Assembly (NCBI RefSeq): GCF_021390645.1
Contig: NZ_JAJEJT010000004.1
Location: 682,001 to 746,000 of the forward strand
Reading direction: 5' to 3'
DNA: 64,000 nucleotides
Source of the DNA: Paraburkholderia flagellata
GTDB taxonomy: Bacteria > Pseudomonadota > Gammaproteobacteria > Burkholderiales > Burkholderiaceae
The translations under genes and the position numbers were made by a program. Positions 1 to 8,127 of this stretch are shown in pieces. Position 1 is the first letter of the stretch, and each line of letters opens with the position of its first letter. The notes below the pieces were generated by a model. The model ran no database searches, was not told the origin of the DNA, and saw only the letters and a list, made by a program, of their open reading frames with translations.

Positions 1-297
1 ACGCTGCCGTCGTGCATTGCCGCGACCAGCTTTTACTGCCCCACTTCGACTGCCTCGCGGACACCTTCCGTCACAGGGTTCAACGGCACCAACGTATCGA
101 TCGGGCTTAGTATCGGCAACGCAGTGAGTCTGGTCGAAGACGGTGGCTTCGCGTACGCGAACATCGGCGCGCGCATGTCCGGGATCAGCTTCGATTTCGG
201 CATGCCGTTCTTCTATGGCCGCACGGTGTACGTCAGCTACGATCCCAACACCGACGGCAATTCAGGCGTTGCGTCGCCGGCCTACGTCGCCTTCTAA
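1..297 (+). CDS. DUF3443 family protein, C-terminal part (5' end outside the window)
   Basis: An open frame runs from base 1 to a TAA at 295-297 and gives 98 residues of a C-terminus. It contains the segment FDFGMPFFYGRTVYV, which resembles the conserved C-terminal region of DUF3443 proteins, a Burkholderiales family of unknown role usually exported or lipid-anchored. The cysteines near the window edge and the G/N-rich beta-type sequence fit a secreted protein. The start, signal peptide and most of the protein are missing, so only family membership is proposed, from memory of the family pattern. Confidence 0.6.
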   Translation, partial: TLPSCIAATSFYCPTSTASRTPSVTGFNGTNVSIGLSIGNAVSLVEDGGFAYANIGARMSGISFDFGMPFFYGRTVYVSYDPNTDGNSGVASPAYVAF

Positions 298-373
298 ACC
301 GTAGTGCCGTATCCGCGAGCGGCCGCACCGCCGCTCGCGGATGTCCCAGCGGTCATACGTCCATGGCTGCGCA

Positions 374-1246
374 CTAACGCGCCAGCCGCGCCCGAAGAAA
401 CTCGATAAAGCGCTGCGTTTTCGCCGGCAGCAGACGCGTTTCCGTGATGGCGTAGACCGTCGTGGGCGTGCCGTGCCACTGCGGCAAAATCCGCCGCAAC
501 GTGCCACTGGCCACCTCGTCGGCGACGATTTCCTGCGGCAACAGCACGATGCCCAAATCGAGGGTTGCGAGGCGGCGGATCATGCCGACGCTGTTGAGCG
601 TGAACCGTCCACCCACCGCAACCGTGCTCGTGCGCTTTGCGTCGTGCAAGGTCCACGTGTCCGCCTTGAGGATTCCCAGGCATTCGTGCTGCTCCAGGTC
701 GGCCGGGTTGGCGGGCTCTCCCGCGCGCTCGAGATAGCCCGGCGAGGCATACAGATAAGGCGTGAGCGACGCCAGCGGACGCGCAATGAGTTGCGAGTTC
801 TCGGACTCCCCCATGCGGATCGCCACGTCGAACGGGTCACTCACCAGATCGATGCGCCGCGGATTCAGTTCGAAATCGAAGGAGACGGCGGGGTACAGAC
901 CGGCGAATTCGGCGATCAGGGGCGCGAGATAAGTCACGGCGAAATCGACCGGAAACGAGGCCCGCAGCACGCCGCTGGGCTGCGCGACCATGTCGCCTAG
1001 CTGTTCGTGCGCGAGACGGGCCTCATCGACGATGCGCTTGCAGCGTTCGAAGTAGATCTGGCCCGCTTCGGTCAACTCGATCTTGCGCGTCGTGCGATGC
1101 AGCAGGCGCAGCCCGATTGCTTTTTCCAGGCCGCTGATGCGGCGCGAGATGGTGGAGTTCGGCATGCCTGTCGCGTCTGCGGCACTGCGAAACCCCTTGG
1201 CTTTGACGACCTCCACGAATAAGGCCATGTCGTTCAGTAGCTCCAC
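374..1246 (-). CDS. LysR-family transcriptional regulator
   Basis: This is a 290-residue LysR-type regulator of normal family length. The N-terminal winged helix-turn-helix is at about residues 4-62 (SAADATGMPNSTISRRISGLE), followed by a two-lobed substrate-binding domain. It is transcribed divergently from an Old-Yellow-Enzyme reductase at 1351, the usual LysR arrangement, so that reductase is its most likely target. A dyad between the genes (1263-1281) is a candidate operator. The effector cannot be inferred. Confidence 0.93.
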   Translation of the reverse strand: MELLNDMALFVEVVKAKGFRSAADATGMPNSTISRRISGLEKAIGLRLLHRTTRKIELTEAGQIYFERCKRIVDEARLAHEQLGDMVAQPSGVLRASFPVDFAVTYLAPLIAEFAGLYPAVSFDFELNPRRIDLVSDPFDVAIRMGESENSQLIARPLASLTPYLYASPGYLERAGEPANPADLEQHECLGILKADTWTLHDAKRTSTVAVGGRFTLNSVGMIRRLATLDLGIVLLPQEIVADEVASGTLRRILPQWHGTPTTVYAITETRLLPAKTQRFIEFLRARLAR

Positions 1247-1262
1247 CTTGACTGCTCCACAA

Positions 1263-1281
1263 TTGGATCAATGTTATCCAA
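1263..1281. promoter_or_regulatory. Candidate LysR operator, TTGGAT-N7-ATCCAA
   Basis: A perfect 6-bp inverted repeat with a 7-base spacer lies between the divergent LysR gene and the alkene reductase gene. Its size and position fit a LysR box. Binding is inferred. Confidence 0.45.
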
Positions 1282-1350
1282 ATTACCATATTTATCCCAA
1301 CCGTGAAGCAGGCGATGATGCTTCCATCCAAACCAGTCGAGGTGATCATC

Positions 1351-2424
1351 ATGAGCAAGCTTTTCGATTCCGTGCGCGTTGGGCAATACACGCTGTCAAA
1401 CCGTGTGGTCATGGCGCCCATGACGCGTTCGCGCGCGCAGGCCGACGGCACGCCCGGAGAGTTGGCGGCCGAGTATTACGCCCAGCGCGCGAGCGTTGGA
1501 TTGATCGTCACCGAAGGCACACAGCCTTCGGAAGATGGGCAGGGCTACCTCACCACGCCGGGCATTTATAGCGACGCCCATGTTGCCGGGTGGAAGAAGG
1601 TCACCTCGGCCGTCCATGCGCGAGGCGGCCATCTCTTCATTCAGCTGATGCACGCCGGCCGCATGTCCCATCCCGACAATACGCGGCATCATCGCGTGGG
1701 CGTCGCGCCTTCCGCCATCGCGCCGGGCACGGGCATGTTCACGGTCAGCGGCATGCAGGATATTCCCGTACCGCGCGCGCTGACCACCGAGGAAATCCGC
1801 CAGACCGTCCAGGATTTCCGCACCGCGGCCCGTCGCGCGGTCGATGCCGGCGCCGACGGCGTCGAAATTCACGGTGCGAATGCCTATCTGGTTCAGCAGT
1901 TCTTCGCGCCGAGCGCCAATACGCGCACCGACGAATACGGCGGCTCGCTTGAAAACCGGGCCCGTTTTGCGCTTGAAGTCGCGGCCGCCATTGCCGCGGA
2001 AATCGGCGCGGACCGCACGGCCATCCGTCTCTCGCCGGGCACCTCCCTGTGGGGCATCGACGAAGGCGCGCAAGGTCCCGATCTTTACCGCTACCTGGTC
2101 GCCGAACTCGACAAGCTGGGCCTGGCCTACCTGCACATTGCGCATCAGGGCAACGAGGCGCTGCTGACTGATATTCGCAAGCTGTGGAAGGGCGCGTTGA
2201 TCGTGAACCGGGCTGGCCGTCCGCGCGAACAGATAGGCGCCGATGCGGCCACGGGGCTCGCTGATCTGGAGTCCTACGGTCAGATGGTGCTGGCGAATCC
2301 GGATTTCGTCACCCGCCTGCAGCGCAACGAGGCGATGAACGCGGCGGATCGCAACGGCTTCTTTGGGGGCGCTGCGCAAGGCTATACGGACTATCCCAGC
2401 TTGAGCGAAGCGGCTGGCGCCTGA
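1351..2424 (+). CDS. nemA: Old Yellow Enzyme-type alkene reductase (NemA-like)
   Basis: This 357-residue FMN-dependent TIM-barrel reductase would use NAD(P)H to reduce activated C=C bonds or nitro compounds in the cytoplasm. Visible motifs are the N-terminal MAPMTRSRA segment, the substrate-binding H-G-A-N-A-Y around residues 174-179, and the downstream DEYGGSLENRARF signature. The start at 1351 is chosen because GAGGTG lies upstream and the family begins close to MSKLFDSV; an in-frame ATG at 1303 has no such support. It is divergent from the LysR gene at 374-1246 and ends 15 bases from the convergent Rieske gene. The precise substrate is unknown. Confidence 0.92.
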   Translation: MSKLFDSVRVGQYTLSNRVVMAPMTRSRAQADGTPGELAAEYYAQRASVGLIVTEGTQPSEDGQGYLTTPGIYSDAHVAGWKKVTSAVHARGGHLFIQLMHAGRMSHPDNTRHHRVGVAPSAIAPGTGMFTVSGMQDIPVPRALTTEEIRQTVQDFRTAARRAVDAGADGVEIHGANAYLVQQFFAPSANTRTDEYGGSLENRARFALEVAAAIAAEIGADRTAIRLSPGTSLWGIDEGAQGPDLYRYLVAELDKLGLAYLHIAHQGNEALLTDIRKLWKGALIVNRAGRPREQIGADAATGLADLESYGQMVLANPDFVTRLQRNEAMNAADRNGFFGGAAQGYTDYPSLSEAAGA

Positions 2425-2439
2425 CGGGGCGCGCACGCC

Positions 2440-3615
2440 TCACCCGATCGGTCCCGCGAGGGCGCGCCGGTACCACGCATGGAAATGCCGCATGCCGTCC
2501 TCAAGCGGCGACTGATATGGCCCGGCGTCGCTGATGCCGCGCCGATTCAAACGCAGACGTCCCGCGTCCATGCGCTCGGCGATTTCGTCGTCCTCGATCA
2601 TCGTTTCCAGATACGCGGCGCGCTGCGCCTCGATGAATTCTCGCTCGAAGGCCGCAATCTCTTCGGGGTAGTAAAACTCCACCACGTTGAGTGTTTCCTG
2701 CGGGCTCTTCGGATAGAGCGTCGAGACCACGAGCACGTGCGGGTAGAGTTCGATCATCTGAGTGGGGAAATACGCGAGCCAGATGGCTCCGAACTCGGGC
2801 GCCGCGCCGCCGCGATACTCGAGCAGCTTGTCGTGCCACGCGCGATAGATTTCCGAACCCGGCTGAGCAAGCGCGGCGTGCACGCCCACGCGCTGCATGC
2901 TGTATGTATCGGCGAACTCCCAGTCGAGCGTCTCGCACGTCACGAAGCGCCCGAGTCCGGGGTGAAATGGCGCGACGTGATAATCCTCCAGATAGACTTC
3001 GATAAAGGTCTTCCAGTTGTACCGGCAGGTATGCGTTTCGATGTGATCGAGCACGTAGCCGGAGAAGTCGAACTCGGGGCGCGCGAACACGCTCGCCATG
3101 TCGCGCGCGGGCTCGCGTGGACCTTCATAGAGCAGCCCATGACAATTTCGTAGTTCGAATCGTTCGAGATTGCGGCAGGGTTTGCGCTCGAACTCGGGCG
3201 CGCCGATCAGCTCGCCGCCAGGGGCGTAAGTCCAGCGATGCAGGGGACACACGATGTTGCCGCCGCTCGCGGCAAGATTGCCCTGGGCGGGTGCGCCGCT
3301 GTTTCCCGCCGCGTTGCCAGCCATGCCGCCCAGCATGAGTGCCTGCCGATGGCGGCACACGTTCGAAAGCAACTGTACGCCGTGCAAGCCGCGCACCAGC
3401 ACGCGGCCGCCTTCGTCCTGCGGCAGGTGCCGCCAGTCGCCGCGCTCGGGCACCGACTGTTCATGGCCCACGTATAGCGCCGAATGCGCGAAGATACGCG
3501 CCATCTCACGTTCGAACAGCCCCTCGTCGAAATACGCGCTTGCGGGCAACTGCGCGTGCGCCTCCAGCGTATCGGGCGGCAGTGCGAGATGCGCGAGGTC
3601 ACTAATATCGTTCAT
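2440..3615 (-). CDS. alcE: Rieske non-heme iron protein, AlcE-like
   Basis: This 391-residue protein has the layout of a ring-hydroxylating oxygenase alpha subunit. The Rieske ligands are C87-R-H89 and C123-P-L-H126, and the mononuclear iron site is D211-x-H213-x4-H218. The gap between the two Rieske pairs is 33 residues instead of the usual 15-18, because of a Gly/Ala/Asn-rich insertion. It is the last gene of the siderophore operon, 9 bases after the FhuF-like gene, matching alcE at the end of the Bordetella alcABCDE block. AlcE's biochemical role is not settled; a hydroxylation step on the siderophore or redox support is possible. Assignment rests mainly on gene order. Confidence 0.8.
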   Translation of the reverse strand: MNDISDLAHLALPPDTLEAHAQLPASAYFDEGLFEREMARIFAHSALYVGHEQSVPERGDWRHLPQDEGGRVLVRGLHGVQLLSNVCRHRQALMLGGMAGNAAGNSGAPAQGNLAASGGNIVCPLHRWTYAPGGELIGAPEFERKPCRNLERFELRNCHGLLYEGPREPARDMASVFARPEFDFSGYVLDHIETHTCRYNWKTFIEVYLEDYHVAPFHPGLGRFVTCETLDWEFADTYSMQRVGVHAALAQPGSEIYRAWHDKLLEYRGGAAPEFGAIWLAYFPTQMIELYPHVLVVSTLYPKSPQETLNVVEFYYPEEIAAFEREFIEAQRAAYLETMIEDDEIAERMDAGRLRLNRRGISDAGPYQSPLEDGMRHFHAWYRRALAGPIG

Positions 3616-3624
3616 CGGTCGGTT

Positions 3625-4398
3625 TCATCCTGTTTCGAGTTGCGCGTTCAGGCGCACGATGCGTTCATGCTTTTCGAGCCGCGGGCAGGTGCTGCAGAGT
3701 TCGCCGTCGCGGCGGCGGTAGTGGTAGCAACAAGTGCGGCGCTCAAGCGCGAGCGCGCTCGCGCCGTCCGTGCGCGAGAACCGGAAATACCCTGAGTGGC
3801 CTTGCAGACCGAGCGCCGCCAGCCACTGCCGCGCATGCCCCTCGACCTGCGCATCGCCCCATTCGGGCCGCGCCTTGCGTGCCGCAAGGAGCGCGGCGAG
3901 CACCACGTCGGCCTGCGTGCCGCGCGCCGATGCCGGGTTCAGACGGATCACCGGCATCAGCTCGTCGTGCATCTGCTCGCAGCACGAGACGATTTCGCGT
4001 GCGGCGTGAGCGATCAGCGCGTGCGTGTCGCCTTGCGCCGGTTCGTGATCGCGGATGTGGACCTCGCGGGTCCAGCCCTCGGCAATGGGCTGCGCGATGT
4101 CCTCCAGTAAAAGCGACACGCTCGAAGCATGCACCCCGATGACGCTCAAATAGAGCGGTTGCCAGATCAAAATGCCCCAGCAGCGCGACGACCAGTAGTG
4201 GCGGCCCGCCTCGGGGTAGGTGCGCGACCAGTAGCGAAGCATCGCTTCCAGGGCGACGCGGTTGGACTCGCCGCGGCCCTGCGCCGGGCGCGTATGCACG
4301 ATTGCCTGTGCCGGGCGCGCTGCTACCACGCCACGCAACCCCGGCACGAGCCGCGCGGCGAGACGCAGCATGTCGTCGAGCGCGCGGTTCGCCGCCAT
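3625..4398 (-). CDS. alcD: FhuF-like ferric siderophore reductase, AlcD position
   Basis: This 258-residue protein ends with a Cys-Cys...Cys-x2-Cys cluster (RTCCYHYRRRDGELCSTCP) that binds [2Fe-2S] in the FhuF family of cytoplasmic ferric-siderophore reductases. The ATG at 4398 lies 2 bases after the stop of the synthetase gene, so translation is probably coupled. A longer in-frame ORF reaching 4698 would overlap that gene and gives low-quality sequence, so it was rejected. In Bordetella the same slot of the alcaligin operon is alcD. The likely role is reductive release of iron after uptake. Confidence 0.8.
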   Translation of the reverse strand: MAANRALDDMLRLAARLVPGLRGVVAARPAQAIVHTRPAQGRGESNRVALEAMLRYWSRTYPEAGRHYWSSRCWGILIWQPLYLSVIGVHASSVSLLLEDIAQPIAEGWTREVHIRDHEPAQGDTHALIAHAAREIVSCCEQMHDELMPVIRLNPASARGTQADVVLAALLAARKARPEWGDAQVEGHARQWLAALGLQGHSGYFRFSRTDGASALALERRTCCYHYRRRDGELCSTCPRLEKHERIVRLNAQLETG

Positions 4399-4400
4399 GC

Positions 4401-6293
4401 TTACGCCGCAACCGCTTCGGCGCTCATGCCATTGGCTTGCGCGGCGCCTTGCAGTGCGCCGCGCCTGCCCGCGAGCGGATTGCGCAGATTGCCCGCCATC
4501 TTCAGATTGCCCGCAGGATCGGCGAGATTGACCATCTGGAGGTTGTTGCCCAGTTGCAGACGGTTCAGGCACGAGTGCAGGAACTCGGGCGCGAAGAGGT
4601 CGTATTCGGCGTATTTGCCTGCCAGTTGCGGGTGCTCTTGCTGATAGCGCGCGACGCAGCGCGCCACCGTGTTCCAGAACACGTCTTCCGTGCAGCATCC
4701 GTGCTCGACGAGTATCTGATTCATGTAGCGGAAAAAGCCGTCGAACACGTCGATGAAGATCGCGAGCAGCTTGACGCGCTCTGGCACGTCCACGGCGAGG
4801 CGCTTGACGTTTTCAGGAAGCTTCGCGTCTTTGTTAAGGATTGCTGATTCTTCGGCGATGTCCTTCATGATCGCACGTACTGGCACATGGTTTTCGAGCA
4901 CGAGGATGAGGTTTTCGCCGTGCGGCATGAACACGAGATCGTGCGCGTAGAAACAATGAACGAGTGGTGCGAGATACGCCTCCATGTAGCGCTCGAGCCA
5001 CGCCTGAACCGTCAGCCCTGAAGCCTCGATCAGCGCGGGCAGCAACGCGTCGCCGTGGCGGTCCGTATGCAGCAGCGCGGCCATGGTCATGAGCCGCTGG
5101 CCTTGTCCCGCGAGGTTGAGCGGATTCTCGCGCCAGAGCGCCGAAAACATCTTCTTGTAGGGGCTATCCGCCTGGACGGCCGCCTCGTAATAGCGATTGC
5201 GAAAGCCGATGGATGCCACTTCACGCAGGATAGTGAATCCTTTGTCCTGGAGATATGGATCGCTCGCGACCAGCCCCTTGATGTAGTCGTTGATGGCGGG
5301 CGTCCCCGACATGTAGTACGGCGAGAGTCCGCGCATGAAGCCCATGTTGAGAATCGAGAGTGACGTTTTCACGTAGCGTTTCGAACGATCCGAGAGATTG
5401 AAGAACGTGCGGATCGACTGCTGAGCCAGATAACGGTCGTCGCCATAGCCCAGGCAAATGATGCGATTTGTCGCGACATAGCTCGCAAACGCGATCGAAA
5501 GTTTGTTGAACCACTGCCACGGGTGCGCCGGCATCAGTCGACAGTCGGCGAAGTCCACGCCGCGCGCTTCGACCATCGAGCGAAAGCGCGCGATGGTCTC
5601 CACGCCCAGTTCTTCTTCCATGAGCCGTTCGTAGTCGAGGTCGGCGGCGCTGTGGAACGCGGCGTTCTCCTTGTGCACGGCGAGCCAGACGACCTGAATG
5701 GGCGAGCCTGCCTCGGGAGCGAACGCGCGATAGTCGCCTGCGTCGAAGCCGAGCCTGCCGTTGTTGGCGACGAAGCCTGGATGGCCCTCGCTCATCGCGG
5801 TTTCGATCACCTGGAAGTCGGCGTTCAGGAGTTCGGGCGAGTTCGGGCCATCCTTGGCGGCTTTGTAGGCCGCCCCATACAGCGTGCTGCTGATTTCATC
5901 GAGGTAAATGGGCAGCATTTCCTCCTTGATGCCGAGCCGCGCTTTCACGTCGATTATGAAGGCGAGCGCGTCGAGCGGTCGGGGCGCGCCGTCCTGCGAA
6001 CACACGATCGTTTCGGCGCGAATGCTCCAGTGGCGCAGCGCGAGCAGGCGTGCGTCGAACGTATAGACGCGAGTGCCGTCATCGGATTCGAGCGCATAGC
6101 GGGCATGGTGCTCGCCGGGTGCGTTGCCCACGCGTTGTGGCTCGACGATCAACTCGTGCGCGTACTCGGCAATGGCCTTGCGCACCAGCATGCGGTTCGC
6201 GCGCTGCCAGACTTCGGGGGTGAGGTGGGCCGCGGCCTCATGGGGCGTGAGGAGAACATGTTGCATGGAAGCCTGAGTTGCGACGTGATTCAT
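4401..6293 (-). CDS. alcC: IucA/IucC-type NIS siderophore synthetase, AlcC-like
   Basis: This 630-residue protein is the length of full NRPS-independent siderophore synthetases. It shows the family hallmarks SEGHPGFVANNGRLGF (ATP/substrate site, about residues 165-185), the MPAHPWQWFNK segment, and a C-terminal FhuF-related region (HDLVFMPHGENLILVLENH). Such enzymes adenylate a carboxylate and condense it with an amine; AlcC joins two N-hydroxy-N-succinyl-putrescine units into the alcaligin macrocycle. Together with a hydroxylase (alcA) and acyltransferase (alcB), this makes a complete dihydroxamate pathway. The related products putrebactin and bisucaberin cannot be excluded from sequence alone. 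Confidence 0.9.
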   Translation of the reverse strand: MNHVATQASMQHVLLTPHEAAAHLTPEVWQRANRMLVRKAIAEYAHELIVEPQRVGNAPGEHHARYALESDDGTRVYTFDARLLALRHWSIRAETIVCSQDGAPRPLDALAFIIDVKARLGIKEEMLPIYLDEISSTLYGAAYKAAKDGPNSPELLNADFQVIETAMSEGHPGFVANNGRLGFDAGDYRAFAPEAGSPIQVVWLAVHKENAAFHSAADLDYERLMEEELGVETIARFRSMVEARGVDFADCRLMPAHPWQWFNKLSIAFASYVATNRIICLGYGDDRYLAQQSIRTFFNLSDRSKRYVKTSLSILNMGFMRGLSPYYMSGTPAINDYIKGLVASDPYLQDKGFTILREVASIGFRNRYYEAAVQADSPYKKMFSALWRENPLNLAGQGQRLMTMAALLHTDRHGDALLPALIEASGLTVQAWLERYMEAYLAPLVHCFYAHDLVFMPHGENLILVLENHVPVRAIMKDIAEESAILNKDAKLPENVKRLAVDVPERVKLLAIFIDVFDGFFRYMNQILVEHGCCTEDVFWNTVARCVARYQQEHPQLAGKYAEYDLFAPEFLHSCLNRLQLGNNLQMVNLADPAGNLKMAGNLRNPLAGRRGALQGAAQANGMSAEAVAA

Positions 6294-6314
6294 GATGCGA
6301 TGTCCTTTTGGAGT

Positions 6315-6914
6315 TTAGTGATCCTGCGTAATGGCCGCGTAAAAATCAGCCCGTGTGCAGAACGCGAGCGAGGCGGTTTTCTCGCGGAACGCGACGTCCT
6401 TCGTGTAGACGAAGCCCATCGCGCGGTTCAGGGCGTGTATGCGTGTATTACGCGCGTCAGGTTCGACGACGACGCGTTGGGCGCCGAGGTGCTCGAACAG
6501 GAACGCCATGAGCGTTTCGAACACGTGCCGCGTATAGCCGGATCTGCGCATGGCAGCGGGCCCGACGAACAGGTGCATGCCGAGGTCGCCCGCGCGCACG
6601 TCGTAATGCTCGCCGATCTCTTCGTGAGCCGGGTCGTAACTTTCGAACAGGAAGGCGGGTACGCCGTCCTGCAACCCGAGCCAGGCGCGAGCGTGCCCCG
6701 AGTCCTCGATAGCCTGATAAAACGCGGCCACGTCCGCCACGCTCTTGTCGCGCATGTTCCAGAATGCCGCGCGTTCCTCGATGAACCAGCGGTGAAGCGT
6801 GGGTGCGTCGCGTTGCGCATCGAGCGCCCGGATATGAAAGGGCTTGGGCCTGGCGATACCTCCAGCCGGGACATGACGTAGCGCGATTTCGTCGGCAGCG
6901 ATTTCAGTTCGCAC
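6315..6914 (-). CDS. alcB: Siderophore acyltransferase (GNAT fold), AlcB-like
   Basis: This 199-residue GNAT-fold enzyme belongs to the AlcB/IucB/RhbD acyltransferases that acylate an N-hydroxylated amine. Supporting segments are LHRWFIEERAAFWNM near the start and GYTRHVFETLMAFLFEHLGA followed by VVVEPDARNTRIHALNRAMGF in the acyl-CoA-binding half. The start is a GTG at 6914 with AGGAGT about 10 bases upstream, and it overlaps the 3' end of the MFS gene by 11 bases. In-frame sequence upstream of this is non-coding in character. Succinyl-CoA is the expected donor if the product is alcaligin. Confidence 0.85.
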   Translation of the reverse strand: MRTEIAADEIALRHVPAGGIARPKPFHIRALDAQRDAPTLHRWFIEERAAFWNMRDKSVADVAAFYQAIEDSGHARAWLGLQDGVPAFLFESYDPAHEEIGEHYDVRAGDLGMHLFVGPAAMRRSGYTRHVFETLMAFLFEHLGAQRVVVEPDARNTRIHALNRAMGFVYTKDVAFREKTASLAFCTRADFYAAITQDH

Positions 6915-8127
6915 GTGCGGTGACTCCTGATTCGGCAATCGGATTGGAAAGGGCGGCAACTTGGGCGCGTGGCCCGGCGAGCAGCCAGACGCTCGCGAGC
7001 GCCGTGAAAACGAGGCCTGCGGAGGCCACGAAGAACGGCCCGCGCAAACCGGCTTCGTCGACAATGGCGCCGGCCGCGAACGAAGCGAGCAGCACGCCGA
7101 GGTTCTGGAAGAAGTTGATGACGCTGTAATCGGCGGCATAGGAGGCGGGTGTGCTCAGTGCGAACATCGTCACGTCCAGTTTCACGACGATCTGGAACAG
7201 CGCCCACCCGAACATCACGCGGCCCATGACGATCCACAGCGGCGCCTCCACGCCTTGCAGCAGCATGCCGGCCGTGCACAGCAGCAGGTTTGCGAGCATA
7301 TGGTCGGGCACTCGCTTGCCCTGCGCAGTGAGGCGCTGGTTGAGGCGCAGCGCGACCAGCGCGACCATGCCGGGAATGGCGAACACGAGCCCCGGAACCA
7401 GCTCGCCGGGCGCGTGGGTGACCGCTTGCCAGTACGACGCCATGAACGGCCGGATGAGATAGACGCAGAAGTCGAAGGCGAGCATGAGCAGGGCGAGGCG
7501 CAGGATCGGCAAGCGCGCACGCAGACCCGGCGTGGCCCGTGCTTCTTTGGCGCCGTCAGCAAACCGGCAGCGTCGCGCAATGCCATGCGTGCGGATCAGC
7601 GAAAGGCAGATCGCCATCTGCACGAAGTCGCCGGCGGCCATCGCGAAGATGCAGTGATGCGCGTCCCAGACCTGCATGACGAAGCCGCCCGCCACCGCGC
7701 CCGCAATCGCGCCGAAGTGCACGACCACCGAAAGCACGCCGATGGCATGCACGTGCGATTCCTTCGCTTCGAGCCGCATCATGTACGGGTACATCAGCAG
7801 ATAGCTGCTTTTGCACATGAACATCACGAGCGAGAGCACCCAGAAGAGCGCTACCGTCTGCGCGAAATAGCTGGCCACCGCAAGCACGCCCGCGGCGCAC
7901 TGCGTGTAGATGAGCAGATGCATGGCGTCGAGCCGCTTCGCGATGCGCGCCCAGAGCGGCAGTGTGAGCATCACGACGATCGAGATGAACGCCACGTAAG
8001 CGCCTGCATGCACGGGACTCGTCACGCCATAGCGCGCCGCGAAGAACTGCGGGTAGAACGGAATCAGAATCGCGTCACTGACGACGGCGAAGGTCGTCAT
8101 CAGGATGATCGTGCTGCGCAGCTTCAT
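6904..8127 (-). CDS. MFS transporter, probable siderophore exporter (AlcS-like role)
   Basis: This 407-residue, roughly 12-helix major facilitator protein overlaps the alcA-like gene by 4 bases (ATGA) and the alcB-like gene by 11 bases, so it belongs to the siderophore operon. In Bordetella the exporter AlcS is an MFS protein encoded after alcR; here it sits second in the operon, between the hydroxylase and acyltransferase genes. Export of the finished siderophore is the natural inference. Import of another compound is possible but less likely given the tight coupling to biosynthesis genes. Confidence 0.85.
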   Translation of the reverse strand: MKLRSTIILMTTFAVVSDAILIPFYPQFFAARYGVTSPVHAGAYVAFISIVVMLTLPLWARIAKRLDAMHLLIYTQCAAGVLAVASYFAQTVALFWVLSLVMFMCKSSYLLMYPYMMRLEAKESHVHAIGVLSVVVHFGAIAGAVAGGFVMQVWDAHHCIFAMAAGDFVQMAICLSLIRTHGIARRCRFADGAKEARATPGLRARLPILRLALLMLAFDFCVYLIRPFMASYWQAVTHAPGELVPGLVFAIPGMVALVALRLNQRLTAQGKRVPDHMLANLLLCTAGMLLQGVEAPLWIVMGRVMFGWALFQIVVKLDVTMFALSTPASYAADYSVINFFQNLGVLLASFAAGAIVDEAGLRGPFFVASAGLVFTALASVWLLAGPRAQVAALSNPIAESGVTARAN

